NCBI RefSeq assembly: GCF_014397245.1
Contig: NZ_JACLHY010000016.1
Location: forward strand, 52,059 to 116,058
DNA: 64,000 bases
Direction: 5' to 3'
Origin: Arenibacter arenosicollis
GTDB taxonomy: Bacteria > Bacteroidota > Bacteroidia > Flavobacteriales > Flavobacteriaceae
A program made the translations under genes and the position numbers. The notes under the pieces are model-generated. The model ran no database searches and was not told where the DNA came from. It worked only from the letters and a program-made list of their open reading frames with translations. Shown piece by piece: positions 43,173 through 52,812 of the stretch (position 1 is its first letter; every line of letters begins with the position of its first letter).

Positions 43173-45920
43173 GTGATTCCTCATTGTCCAATAACATTTA
43201 CCAATAGCTTAAAAACCATTGGTAGGAATTCGATTAAGGCAATGTTGCTCGGCTTCTTGGGCATATCGCTCAGCTTTTGCCATAGGCCATTGGAAATAGT
43301 GGAGATACCGGATGAACACCGATTTAGAAAAGTTGTGCTTACAGAGGAAACTATGGATCCAACAGCTTTATCTGTCGCCTATGATGGTAAAGTATATTTT
43401 GCCGAGGATATTGGTACTATCAAAGTTTATAATCCCAATTCAAATTCAGTTTCCATTGTTGGGCAATTGAAGGTGTTTAGCTGCGGGGAAGAAGGATTGA
43501 TAGGCATGACACTAGACCCCGATTTTGAAATTAATGGTTGGCTGTACGTAAATCGTACTGTGTCCGATTTTATGGACATGCCATGTGGGGAAGTGTATAA
43601 AAACCCGGAAATACGTTTTGAAGATCCCACTTCCAATCAATTAATTTCACGCTTCACAGTAATCAATGATACCTTGGATATGTCCTCGGAGAAGGTACTG
43701 CTCAAAGCTCCCAATCAACACATGCGGCATATTGGCGGTTCCTTGGCTTTTGATGGTGACGGAAATTTATATATTTCCATAGGCGAAAACACTCATCCAG
43801 GATTTCTTAATCCCTATGCCCCCTTGGATGAACGTCCGGGAAGAAAGAATTATGACACTCAGAGAACTTCTGCGAATACAATGGATTATAGAGGGAAAAT
43901 ATTGAGAATCCACCCAGAGGATGATGGCACTTATAGCATCCCCTCGGGAAATCTATTTGAAAAAAACGATCCTTTAGCCCTCCCTGAGATTTATGTTATG
44001 GGCTGTAGAAACCCATTTAGGATATCGGTTGATAAGGAAACCAATACCCTGTATTGGGGAGAGGTTGGTCCTGATGCCTATGCAGATATCCCTAGAGGTC
44101 CTAGAGGTTACGATGAGATTAATGCCACCACAGAAGGGGGATTTTTCGGGTGGCCTTATTTCATAGCCAATAACTTAGCATATGCAAAATATGATTATGA
44201 CACGGAAAAGGCAGGCAAGCTTTTTGATACAAACAGACCAGAAAATACTTCGCCCAACAATACTGGAAAAAAAATACTTCCACCGGCCAAGCCTGCACTT
44301 ATATGGTACCCCTATGCCGCTTCGGAGGAATATCCCGAATTGGGTGAAGGTGGAAGAACGGCCATGGCCGGACCTGTTTATCATTACAACTCCAACAACA
44401 ATTCCATTTTAAAATTCCCGTCTTATTTCGATAAGGCCCTGTTTATTTACGACTGGATGCGCGGATGGATCAAAGTTGTTAGAATTGATGAAAACGGGAA
44501 GCTTATAAAGATCGAAGACTTTATGCCCTCTACTCGGTTCATTAGCCCTATTGACATGCAATTTGGTCCCGATGGATCCTTATATGTACTGGAATTCGGT
44601 ACCACTTGGGGTGCTAACCCAGATGCCCGGCTAATTAAAATTGAATATATCCAGGGTAATAGACCTCCGCATATAGAAATTGCGGCCAATAAATCTGTAG
44701 GCACTACTCCCCTTACCATACACTTTAAGAGCGAAGGTACTGTGGCTTACGACAAGGATGACAATTTAAAATACGAGTGGAAATTTAATTCCAAGGAGGT
44801 TCAATCCTCAGAGAGGAATCCAACTTTTACTTTCAAGGACCCAGGTATTTACCAGGTGACCCTTACAGTAACGGATAATGAAGGAGCTACAGCCACAGCC
44901 GATTTGCAGATCAAAGCAGGCAACGATGCCCCACAATTAACGATAGACATGCCATCACGAGGTAGCTTTTATTGGGACAAGGATAAAATACCTTATCGTA
45001 TCCTTTTAACGGACAAAGAGGATGGGAGTTTGGCAAATGGGGATATAGACCCTTCAAAAGTCCAAGTGAGCTTGGAATGGATGAAAGGAAACTACACTTT
45101 GGAAACATCTACCAATGGTATGGGAACATTAAAAAGTCAGGGTGAAAAATTAATAGGAGAAAGTGATTGTAGAAGTTGCCACAAGACAAGCGAGAGGGCT
45201 ATTGGGCCGTCATTTTTGGAGGTGGCCAAAAAATACAAAGACGATTTGGACGCCACGGACTATATTGCCCAAAAAATTCTTTCTGGTGGTAGTGGAGTTT
45301 GGGGCGATATAAGTATGAGTGCCCATCCTCTGTTTTCTAAGGCGGATACGCGCAGAATGGCCGATTATATTTTATCTTTGGCCAAAGAAAAGACCAACAT
45401 CAAAGAAATGGGAGTGGAAGGTATTATTGACATCTCCAATACCCATGGGAAGGAGGATATAACTTTTGTCCTAAAAGCCTCCTACACAGATCTAGGTGCT
45501 TCCGGAATGGAACCCATTACCGTATCGGCAATAAAAATGCTGCAACCCCCAAAATTGGAAGCTGAGAACTTTTCAACCCAACGCGATGCGTTAAGCGAAG
45601 TAGGTGATAATGGTGTATCCATGGGTTTTGCATCGACTTATATTTCCTTTAAAAATATAGATTTAACGGCCGTTGATTCCATTACCTTTGGTTATAGCTA
45701 TAAGGGACCGGAATGTTTTATCACTATCAGAACGGGTTCCCCTGATGGTGAGATCATTGGTAAAGCTCGGTTCACCAACATACCTAAATCCAAAAATAAA
45801 CTTACCATTCCAATAAAAGAAACCTCTGGTTCACAGGAGATATTCTTCCTTCACGATAAAGCTCCCGATATCCATGAGGAAATCTACTTGGATTGGATCA
45901 GCTTTCACAAAAGGGAGTAA
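43173..45920 (+). CDS. Sugar dehydrogenase - PKD - cytochrome c - CBM-like multidomain lipoprotein
   Basis: 915 aa, four modules. Residues ~40-490: glucose/sorbosone-dehydrogenase-type beta-propeller (GSLAFDGDGNLYISIGEN, GCRNPFRISVD). ~495-585: PKD domain (YQVTLTVTDNEGATATADL). ~660-745: one c-type cytochrome with heme site C666-x-x-C669-H670 and a Met ligand in GDISMSAHP. ~790-912: carbohydrate-binding (CBM6-like) beta-sandwich. The signal has lipobox LSFC, Cys at ~36. The start is GTG 43173; ATG 43242 would leave the signal without positive charge. It likely oxidises sugars with PQQ and passes electrons to its own heme. The same architecture is common in Bacteroidota. Confidence 0.88.
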   Translation: MIPHCPITFTNSLKTIGRNSIKAMLLGFLGISLSFCHRPLEIVEIPDEHRFRKVVLTEETMDPTALSVAYDGKVYFAEDIGTIKVYNPNSNSVSIVGQLKVFSCGEEGLIGMTLDPDFEINGWLYVNRTVSDFMDMPCGEVYKNPEIRFEDPTSNQLISRFTVINDTLDMSSEKVLLKAPNQHMRHIGGSLAFDGDGNLYISIGENTHPGFLNPYAPLDERPGRKNYDTQRTSANTMDYRGKILRIHPEDDGTYSIPSGNLFEKNDPLALPEIYVMGCRNPFRISVDKETNTLYWGEVGPDAYADIPRGPRGYDEINATTEGGFFGWPYFIANNLAYAKYDYDTEKAGKLFDTNRPENTSPNNTGKKILPPAKPALIWYPYAASEEYPELGEGGRTAMAGPVYHYNSNNNSILKFPSYFDKALFIYDWMRGWIKVVRIDENGKLIKIEDFMPSTRFISPIDMQFGPDGSLYVLEFGTTWGANPDARLIKIEYIQGNRPPHIEIAANKSVGTTPLTIHFKSEGTVAYDKDDNLKYEWKFNSKEVQSSERNPTFTFKDPGIYQVTLTVTDNEGATATADLQIKAGNDAPQLTIDMPSRGSFYWDKDKIPYRILLTDKEDGSLANGDIDPSKVQVSLEWMKGNYTLETSTNGMGTLKSQGEKLIGESDCRSCHKTSERAIGPSFLEVAKKYKDDLDATDYIAQKILSGGSGVWGDISMSAHPLFSKADTRRMADYILSLAKEKTNIKEMGVEGIIDISNTHGKEDITFVLKASYTDLGASGMEPITVSAIKMLQPPKLEAENFSTQRDALSEVGDNGVSMGFASTYISFKNIDLTAVDSITFGYSYKGPECFITIRTGSPDGEIIGKARFTNIPKSKNKLTIPIKETSGSQEIFFLHDKAPDIHEEIYLDWISFHKRE

Positions 45921-45947
45921 TTGCAATACAATTCCCTATAAAAACAT

Positions 45948-46661
45948 TTATAACGGCTTAACCCGAATATTCCTCCATTTCACATTTAGAGGTTTTTCAC
46001 TGTCCGTGGCGTGCACCTGCAGGCCAATGAAGCCCGTAGCTGTCATGGAATCTACATAATCCGCAGCGGGTATCCCGTTTACCCAAGTTCTGATCGAAGG
46101 ACCATCGGCCACTACTCTAAAAGAATTCCATTCACCTAGTTTAAATGCCTTTTTAGCAGCAGGATTATCACTTAAATCGTGCACCCAACCTCGTCTTCCT
46201 TCATCATAGATTCCTCCGCTTCGTGCCGTCGTATCCAAATCTATTTCCACCTGGTATCCATGGACCAGGCCATTGTAAAAGTCAGGTAGGCTATTACTTC
46301 TTATCTGTACCCCGGAATTATGATATTTGCCAGGGGCCTGGTCCAAAATCACTTCAAATTCCAGAATAAAATTGTCGTAAAATTTATTGGTCGCCAGAAA
46401 AGTATTACTAGTATCTGTTACAGGTGCAGTAGTACCTACTATCATATCTCCTTCAACATGATAAGTGGCCTCCCCTCCCATTTTTTTCCAGCCATCCAAG
46501 TTCTTTCCATTAAACGGGTATTCCCATTCGGCATCTTGGGCGTTCATTAATTGTACATTCTCTGGCTGATCGGCAGAAGTATCAGTAGATTTTCGGTTTC
46601 CACAATTGGAGAATAACAGGCAAAAAAGTGCTAGGCACAAAAGCGGTTTTAAGTATGTCAT
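45948..46661 (-). CDS. DUF1080 lipoprotein (3-keto-disaccharide hydrolase-like)
   Basis: 237 aa. Lipoprotein signal CLLFSNC, Cys at ~20. One DUF1080 domain across ~48-235: WEYPFNGKNLDGWKKMGGEATYHVEGDMIVG (in parts), FILEFEVILDQAPGKYHNSGVQIRS, YQVEIDLD and a final NVKWRNIRVKPL. The family includes jelly-roll hydrolases acting on 3-keto-disaccharides or 3-keto-glycosides. It is convergent with the sugar-dehydrogenase gene, and with the Gfo/Idh/MocA enzyme at 35707 it may belong to an oxidise-then-hydrolyse scheme (inference). A related domain is at 1-831. Confidence 0.9.
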   Translation of the reverse strand: MTYLKPLLCLALFCLLFSNCGNRKSTDTSADQPENVQLMNAQDAEWEYPFNGKNLDGWKKMGGEATYHVEGDMIVGTTAPVTDTSNTFLATNKFYDNFILEFEVILDQAPGKYHNSGVQIRSNSLPDFYNGLVHGYQVEIDLDTTARSGGIYDEGRRGWVHDLSDNPAAKKAFKLGEWNSFRVVADGPSIRTWVNGIPAADYVDSMTATGFIGLQVHATDSEKPLNVKWRNIRVKPL

Positions 46662-46912
46662 GGTAATTGTTTAATATTAGTTTCGACCGGTAGTTAAGAA
46701 TGACACAAATAGGTAAGCTTTTCCTACACCGGGAAATAAACTCCCTTAAATGTAATAAAATCAATTAATTAAACATTGTAGCGTCTTAAAAAAAAAAGGG
46801 GCATCACAATGATTAATTTTACCGGATCGTGTCTGTTTTCAAAATAGGGTTACACTAATAAAAGAAGAACAAAATTCCATACTTTTAACAAAACCATTAC
46901 TCGTGGCTATAT

Positions 46913-48253
46913 ATGATCAACAAAAAAATTCTCTTCCCAGTTATTTCAATATTCCTCTTTTTTTGTCATCAGTTATTATGTCAAAGCGTAATGGACCTAG
47001 GGAATAAAAGGGAATTGTTTTTGGATCATTATTTGTTGGACACCATAGTGAATCTGGAGTTACTATTAAATACCCCCCAAGAGGTACCAAGCACAAACAT
47101 CCCCAATGGATATTATCAAACTATTATTAAAACGGATAGTCTATACCGAATTTATTACAGGGATAAATTGGATTTTTGGAAAGGTGAATTGTATGACGGC
47201 AATCCTGGAGAAATTACAAAGAGTGCCATTAGTAGGGATGGCTACCATTGGCAGGAAGAAGCCACACAAATAAATGACAGTATAAAAAATTACATATTTT
47301 ACGAGCCACCCTTCAGTCACAATTTCACTCCCTTCAAAGATGTAAACCCCAATTCCGAATATAAATACAGGGCTCTATCCGGAACCAATGATACTGATGG
47401 ACTGTTCCATTTTTTTTCGAATGATGGAATTAAATTTAAAAAATTCAAAAATAAACCTGTAATTAAACATGACCCCAACTATTATGAATTTGATTCCCAA
47501 AATATTGCCTTTTGGTCGGAAACAGAAAACCAATACGTTTGTTACTTTAGAAGGCTCATCATTGGATTAAGATCCTTCTCTAGAACTACTTCAAAAGATT
47601 TTGAGAATTGGAGCAAACCCATCAACATATTTCCAAATTTTGAGGGGGAACATTTATATACCTCGGGGATTCAACCCTATTTTAGGGCACCCCATATTTA
47701 TATAGGACTGCCCACAAGGTTTTTCCCTGAAAACGGTAATTCTACCGATATTGTGATGATCAGTTCTAGGGATGGAGTTATATTTAACAGGACTTTCCCA
47801 GAAGCCTTTATAAGACCAGGACTCAAAACGGAGAGATGGGGAAACAGATCCAATTATATAACCTTAAATCTTGTTCCATTAGACGAAACCCATATGGGAA
47901 TCTATGCACGAAATACCTTGTATAAAATTAGAATGGACGGATTTTCTTCCGTAAATTCTAAATCCAAGGAAGGTTTTTTTATTACCAAACCTTTTAGGTT
48001 TAATGGAGATAAATTGGAGGTAAACTATTCCACCAGCGCTGGGGGTTTTATCAAAATCGAAATATTGGATGAAAATAATAAGCCCTCAATAAATGGTGTA
48101 AGTTATAGTACGGAAAAAATAATAGGCGATGAAATTGCCGGAAAGGTGATCTGGCAGAATTCATTGGACCTTGGCCCTATTAAGGATAAAATCATAAAAC
48201 TGCGAGTAAGCATGAAGGAAGCGGATTTATATTCCTTTAAATTCAATGATTAA
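46913..48253 (+). CDS. Secreted five-bladed propeller glycosidase-like protein
   Basis: 446 aa. Signal peptide ending LLCQ (~1-24). The body shows the repeats of a five-bladed beta-propeller of the GH32/GH43/GH68 type: NKRELFLDHYLLD, YRIYYRDKLDFWKG, AISRDGYHWQ, YKYRALSGTNDTDGLFHFFSNDG and MISSRDGVIFNRTF. A C-terminal beta-sandwich (~355-446) carries KLEVNYSTSAGGFIKIEILDENN. This set is usual in Bacteroidota proteins annotated as hypothetical or glycosyl hydrolase family protein. No certain catalytic residues. An AT-rich gap with a poly-A run precedes it. Confidence 0.68.
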   Translation: MINKKILFPVISIFLFFCHQLLCQSVMDLGNKRELFLDHYLLDTIVNLELLLNTPQEVPSTNIPNGYYQTIIKTDSLYRIYYRDKLDFWKGELYDGNPGEITKSAISRDGYHWQEEATQINDSIKNYIFYEPPFSHNFTPFKDVNPNSEYKYRALSGTNDTDGLFHFFSNDGIKFKKFKNKPVIKHDPNYYEFDSQNIAFWSETENQYVCYFRRLIIGLRSFSRTTSKDFENWSKPINIFPNFEGEHLYTSGIQPYFRAPHIYIGLPTRFFPENGNSTDIVMISSRDGVIFNRTFPEAFIRPGLKTERWGNRSNYITLNLVPLDETHMGIYARNTLYKIRMDGFSSVNSKSKEGFFITKPFRFNGDKLEVNYSTSAGGFIKIEILDENNKPSINGVSYSTEKIIGDEIAGKVIWQNSLDLGPIKDKIIKLRVSMKEADLYSFKFND

Positions 48254-48352
48254 ATTTAGGGAATGCCTAATCTTACCGTCATTTATTTGGCGTGACTAAA
48301 AATCCTAAAACCTTGAATTAGTACTTAGCTAGTCGTCATAAATTAATAAAGC

Positions 48353-48793
48353 ATGCGAATACTGTTAATGACAATTGGAATTTTAATGATAAATCATGCT
48401 ACCTCACAGGATTTAAAAGAACACCAATGGGAAAATCGAGTCGTTCTAATCGTATCCCAAAATGAGGATTCCATGGAATTTCAACACCAAATCGCCGAAT
48501 TTAATAGACTTCCCAAGGAACTCATGACAAGAAAAATGCTTATATATGAAGTTTTACCGGGGCGGTATAGAATAATGAATAACCAGATTAAAGGAAAAGA
48601 GAACGAGTGGATTACTTCCACTACCCTTTTTGATAAGTTTGCAAACAAAGAGGAGGACTTTAAGGTGGTTTTGATAGGATTGGATGGTGGAATAAAACTT
48701 GAAAAGACCGAAGTCCTTACAACAACAGAACTTTTTGGGACAATAGACGCCATGCCGATGAGACGAGCGGAAATGAAAAATAAAAACAGGTAA
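48353..48793 (+). CDS. DUF4174 domain secreted protein
   Basis: 146 aa. Short signal peptide (LLMTIGILMINHATS). The DUF4174 pattern follows: LKEHQWENRVVLIVSQNED, LPKELMTRKMLIYEV, FKVVLIGLDGGIKLEKTEVLTTTELFGTIDAMPMRRAEM (in parts). This is a thioredoxin-like small domain lacking the CxxC motif and common in marine bacteria. Function unknown. It stands between two secreted glycan enzymes, spaced ~100 bp from each, so it may have its own promoter. Confidence 0.85.
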   Translation: MRILLMTIGILMINHATSQDLKEHQWENRVVLIVSQNEDSMEFQHQIAEFNRLPKELMTRKMLIYEVLPGRYRIMNNQIKGKENEWITSTTLFDKFANKEEDFKVVLIGLDGGIKLEKTEVLTTTELFGTIDAMPMRRAEMKNKNR

Positions 48794-48901
48794 ATAAAAT
48801 ATTAATTGAACTATTATTGGGATGGTAAAACCTTATATCTTTATTAATAAAAGGGATATAGTCCATAGAAATCCAACTGATCATATAAATAAATCCATAC
48901 C

Positions 48902-50413
48902 ATGGAAATAACCAAAACTTCCAAATACTACCTTTTGTTACTTTTAGTGGTAATGCTCGGTAGTTGTAAAGAAGAATCCAAAAAAAAACCAACCAGAACA
49001 AATACCGGAGGATTAGTATTTAATTCTTCCAATAAAGAATTGGACAAGGCTTTCAGCTGGGCCAAAAACAAAGCCCTGTCCTATGCCCATGACAATGAGG
49101 ACCCTGTTGGGTACTGGTATGAGGCTGCACTACCCGACCGTGAAGCATTTTGTATGCGAGACGTATCGCATCAGGCCATTGGGGCAGAAATTTTGGGATT
49201 GGGAAAACACAATTATAATATGTTCCTAAAATTCGCCCAAAACATTGGCAAGGGCAAGGATTTTTGTAGCTATTGGGAAATTAACCGTTACAACAAACCT
49301 GCTCCTGTAGATTACGAAAACGATCAAGATTTTTGGTATAACCTGCCTGCCAACTTTGATGTAACCTATAACGCATACCGACTATATAAGTGGACGGGAA
49401 ATAAGGAATACCTGAATAATCCTGATCTCATTAATTTTTATGAACTGAGTCTTAATGAATACGTAGACCATTGGGAATTGGGTTCGGACCAAATCCTATA
49501 TCGAAATAGATCCCTACATGCACCCGAGAATCCTGAAAAAAGCAGGTTTGGAAACAAGCGGGGTATACCTACTTATAACGAAGGTGGTCGTGGAGAAACT
49601 TTGCTAGGAATAGATATGTCCGCCTCTTTAGTAGCCGCCTATAAAGCCTACTCTGAGATGTTAAAGCATAGAAATGATTTGCTACAGTCTGAAAAATATG
49701 CCGAAAAAGCCCATCAAGAGCAGGAATTCCTAGATGAATTTTGGTGGGATACCGAAAGGCAAGAATACCGTTCCATTCTTTATGGGGATGGTAACTTCGA
49801 TTATTTTATGGTAGGGGAAGATCAGGCTTTTCTACATTATCTTTTTTATTTTGATGCCATCCAGGACGATTCCAAAATATTGGATTTGGTAGAGAAATAC
49901 GAGACCAATTTCGGTAAATTAATTGTTGAACTAAAATCTTATTTACCCATCATTTTCTATGAAAACAATAAATCTGCAATGGCCAACAGGATGATCATTA
50001 ATTTGTGCAGTCCCCTAAATGCTAGACGGGCCTATCCAGAGAATTCCTATACCGTAATTGAGCATATTACCAGAGGTTTAATGGGGATAGATGCAGATGC
50101 TTCTATAAATGGATTTATGAGCCTATCGCGCCTTGATAAGAAAAATGATTGGGCAGAAATTATGAACGTTCCCCTACTCTCCAATAAAATTAGTGTAAAA
50201 CATTATGGAAAAACCAAAACAACGGCCCATAATGTTAATGGCGGTACTATAAAATGGATTGCCAAAATACCGGGTGTTCATGAGTTTCTCTTTGTAAATG
50301 GGGAAAAAACAACTTGTACCATAGAGAATAATGGCCTACAATCTTATTCTTATCTTGACATAGATTTGAAAAAAGACGAAAAGGCTACGGTCTCTGCAAC
50401 GCCCCAATCCTAA
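48902..50413 (+). CDS. Six-hairpin (alpha/alpha toroid) glycosidase lipoprotein
   Basis: 503 aa. Lipoprotein signal MLGSC, Cys at ~22. Toroid with conserved motifs DREAFCMRDVSHQAIGAEILGLG (in parts), DFWYNLPANFDVTYNAYRLYKWTG, RGETLLGIDMSASLVAAYKAY and YSYLDIDLK in the C-terminal beta region. DREAFCMRDVSHQ resembles glycosidases that act on terminal hexoses or rhamnose-like sugars (GH family not assigned). Conserved acidic residues are D and E in DREAF and RDVSH. It differs from the protein at 8135-9745 but has the same fold class. It may act with the GH32-like and SASA proteins downstream. Confidence 0.68.
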   Translation: MEITKTSKYYLLLLLVVMLGSCKEESKKKPTRTNTGGLVFNSSNKELDKAFSWAKNKALSYAHDNEDPVGYWYEAALPDREAFCMRDVSHQAIGAEILGLGKHNYNMFLKFAQNIGKGKDFCSYWEINRYNKPAPVDYENDQDFWYNLPANFDVTYNAYRLYKWTGNKEYLNNPDLINFYELSLNEYVDHWELGSDQILYRNRSLHAPENPEKSRFGNKRGIPTYNEGGRGETLLGIDMSASLVAAYKAYSEMLKHRNDLLQSEKYAEKAHQEQEFLDEFWWDTERQEYRSILYGDGNFDYFMVGEDQAFLHYLFYFDAIQDDSKILDLVEKYETNFGKLIVELKSYLPIIFYENNKSAMANRMIINLCSPLNARRAYPENSYTVIEHITRGLMGIDADASINGFMSLSRLDKKNDWAEIMNVPLLSNKISVKHYGKTKTTAHNVNGGTIKWIAKIPGVHEFLFVNGEKTTCTIENNGLQSYSYLDIDLKKDEKATVSATPQS

Positions 50414-50587
50414 AGAAAAATAGAACTGCCTAATATTGTTTATGTGATGCAACAATGATATAATATGACAATTGTCATATTTCAAAAGAAAAAATCACCC
50501 TAGGTTTATCCTCGTTTATTACTATCATAAAATGTAATATACCTTGAAAACCTCACTGAATACCCTTGACTACCATTTGATTCTAAT

Positions 50588-52237
50588 ATGAACAAAGAGT
50601 TTATTCCCAAGTTGTTCTCTCTTCTAAAAGAGGGAATTTCCAAAGAAACCATTACAAAAGATATACTTTCCGGATTTATCGTTGGTATAGTTGCACTGCC
50701 CTTAGCCATTGCCTTTGCCATAGCCTCTGGGGTTTCCCCAGAAAAAGGAATAATAACGGCCATTATTGCCGGAATAATAATTTCTGTCTTAGGAGGTAGT
50801 CGTGTACAAATTGGAGGCCCTACCGGAGCATTTATCGTTATTGTCTATGGTATTGTTCAGGAATATGGAATAAACGGATTGACCGTAGCCACCTTCATGG
50901 CCGGATTTATTATCATAGGTTTAGGGTTGGCACGCCTGGGGAATTTATTGAAATTTATACCTTACTCCTTGATCGTAGGATTCACCAGTGGTATAGCACT
51001 GATCATTTTTTCCTCCCAGATCAATGATTTTTTTGGACTTCACATAGCTAAAGTTCCAGCTGATTTCATTGATAAATGGGTCGTATATTTTGAAAATATG
51101 GACAAGATCAACTGGTATGCCATCGCTATCGCTTTTGCGACGGTAATAGTTACTTTATATTTTCAAAAGCTGATAAAAAAGATTCCCGGGTCAATCGTTG
51201 CCATACTATTGTCCACCATAGTGGTAAAGGTTTTTGATATTCCTGTAGATACTATTGAAAGTAATTTTGGGGAAATCCCAAATCAATTAAGCATGCCCTC
51301 CATTCCAGAGGTAGATTATGCAACCGTAAAATCTTTGATACAACCCGCTTTTGCAATTGCCTTGTTGGGCAGTATAGAATCGCTGCTTTCTGCCGTGGTT
51401 TCCGATTCCATGATCGGGGGAAAACATCGCTCCAATATGGAACTGATAGCACAGGGAACGGCCAATATATTCTCGGCCCTTTTCGGCGGAATTCCCGCCA
51501 CTGGAGCCATTGCAAGAACGGCCACCAATGTAAAGAATGGTGGTAGAACTCCCATTGCGGGTATAGTACACGCCGTGGTTCTACTGTCCATAATGCTTTT
51601 ATTTGCTCCGTATGCTAAGTTGATACCCCTTTCCTGTTTGGCTGGAATATTAATGGTTGTGGCCTATCATATGAGCGAATGGAGGCAATTTAAATCTATT
51701 TTAAAGGGAAATAGAATGGATATCATCATCCTACTAACCACATTCTTCCTTACCGTAATCTTCGATCTTGTTATAGCCATCGAAATTGGAATAGTACTCT
51801 CCAGTTTTATGTTCATGAAAAGAATGAGTGAATCTGTCCTAATTGAAAATATATCGACAGACACTATAAATGGCGAACATTTATTTGACGAAGAAATACT
51901 GGACCTCCCAAAAGATGTATTGTTATACGAAATTAATGGCCCCTTGTTTTTTGGAGCCGCCAGACAATTTCAGGAAACCATAACCAACACTCATTTACAG
52001 CCCAAGGTCATTATTATTAGAATGCGTTATGTTCCCATGATAGATGCCACAGGATACCAAAGTTTAAAAGAGATCATAAAATCCTATAAAACAAAAAAAA
52101 TAAAAGTAATCCTCTCTGGAATTAATGAAGAAACCAGTAAGGATTTCAAAAAGAATGGAGTGTTCATGTTATTGGACAAGGAGTATATATTTAAAAATAT
52201 TCATGAGGCCTTGGAAAAGGCCAATTCCTACAATTAA
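50588..52237 (+). CDS. SulP-family sulfate/bicarbonate permease with STAS domain
   Basis: 549 aa. About 12-14 membrane helices to residue ~425, opening with DILSGFIVGIVALPLAIAFAIASGV and the GGPTGAFIVIV anion-binding region, followed by FGGIPATGAIARTATNVKNGG, the conserved SulP signature. A C-terminal STAS domain spans ~440-549 (LLYEINGPLFFGAARQF, MRYVPMIDATG). It carries sulfate, bicarbonate or other anions in symport. With a sulfatase in the window, uptake of released sulfate is a natural idea, but SulP members vary. Preceded by 174 bp and followed by a 575-bp gap. Confidence 0.93.
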   Translation: MNKEFIPKLFSLLKEGISKETITKDILSGFIVGIVALPLAIAFAIASGVSPEKGIITAIIAGIIISVLGGSRVQIGGPTGAFIVIVYGIVQEYGINGLTVATFMAGFIIIGLGLARLGNLLKFIPYSLIVGFTSGIALIIFSSQINDFFGLHIAKVPADFIDKWVVYFENMDKINWYAIAIAFATVIVTLYFQKLIKKIPGSIVAILLSTIVVKVFDIPVDTIESNFGEIPNQLSMPSIPEVDYATVKSLIQPAFAIALLGSIESLLSAVVSDSMIGGKHRSNMELIAQGTANIFSALFGGIPATGAIARTATNVKNGGRTPIAGIVHAVVLLSIMLLFAPYAKLIPLSCLAGILMVVAYHMSEWRQFKSILKGNRMDIIILLTTFFLTVIFDLVIAIEIGIVLSSFMFMKRMSESVLIENISTDTINGEHLFDEEILDLPKDVLLYEINGPLFFGAARQFQETITNTHLQPKVIIIRMRYVPMIDATGYQSLKEIIKSYKTKKIKVILSGINEETSKDFKKNGVFMLLDKEYIFKNIHEALEKANSYN

Positions 52238-52812
52238 ACTTCTATAAATATTATAGATTTAAGACTTGCTTATTTGCAATTCTATTCTAAAATTCCTTTC
52301 TAGATTCAGTAGCACCTTGGTAACACAACCTGTGGTATAATGACGTAAATCCCGCAAAAAATTAAACGGAATATTAGGTGGATTATCTATTTACAAAATA
52401 AAAGACCCATTAGTATTTCCTTGAGTTTAGTTTCACCTAGCCCGTACTCAAATAAAGGGGAGGATTACAATCGAAAAGCTTAATCACTCCAACTACCTGA
52501 TTAAAAATAGATTGTTAAAAACACTTTATTGTATTAAGCAAAAAATTTATTAATTTTAGAACAGACCAAGGAGAAATACCATTTCTATCTCCAACAATTA
52601 AGCCTACCAAATAACCAAAGACCAACCAATGAAAAGATTGTTTCGTAAAATTAATCCCCAACATTTTAGAATTAAATATGGTACGGTTGCAACGGTGTAT
52701 TCCTTAAAATAATACCGATGTAAATAATCTTGGCATAGTCTTGTAAATAGAGATTTAAAAAAATAAAACGTTCCCACATATTGAGTACACTTTTGTTTAA
52801 TTAAAAATAATT
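52238..52812. other. Gene-free region of 575 bp between SulP and cytochrome genes
   Basis: AT-rich, with stop codons in all frames I read and no family of repeats. The end (52780-52800, TACACTTTTG) is near the Bacteroidota promoter box TAnnTTTG with one extra spacer base. I see no other feature. Confidence 0.5.
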
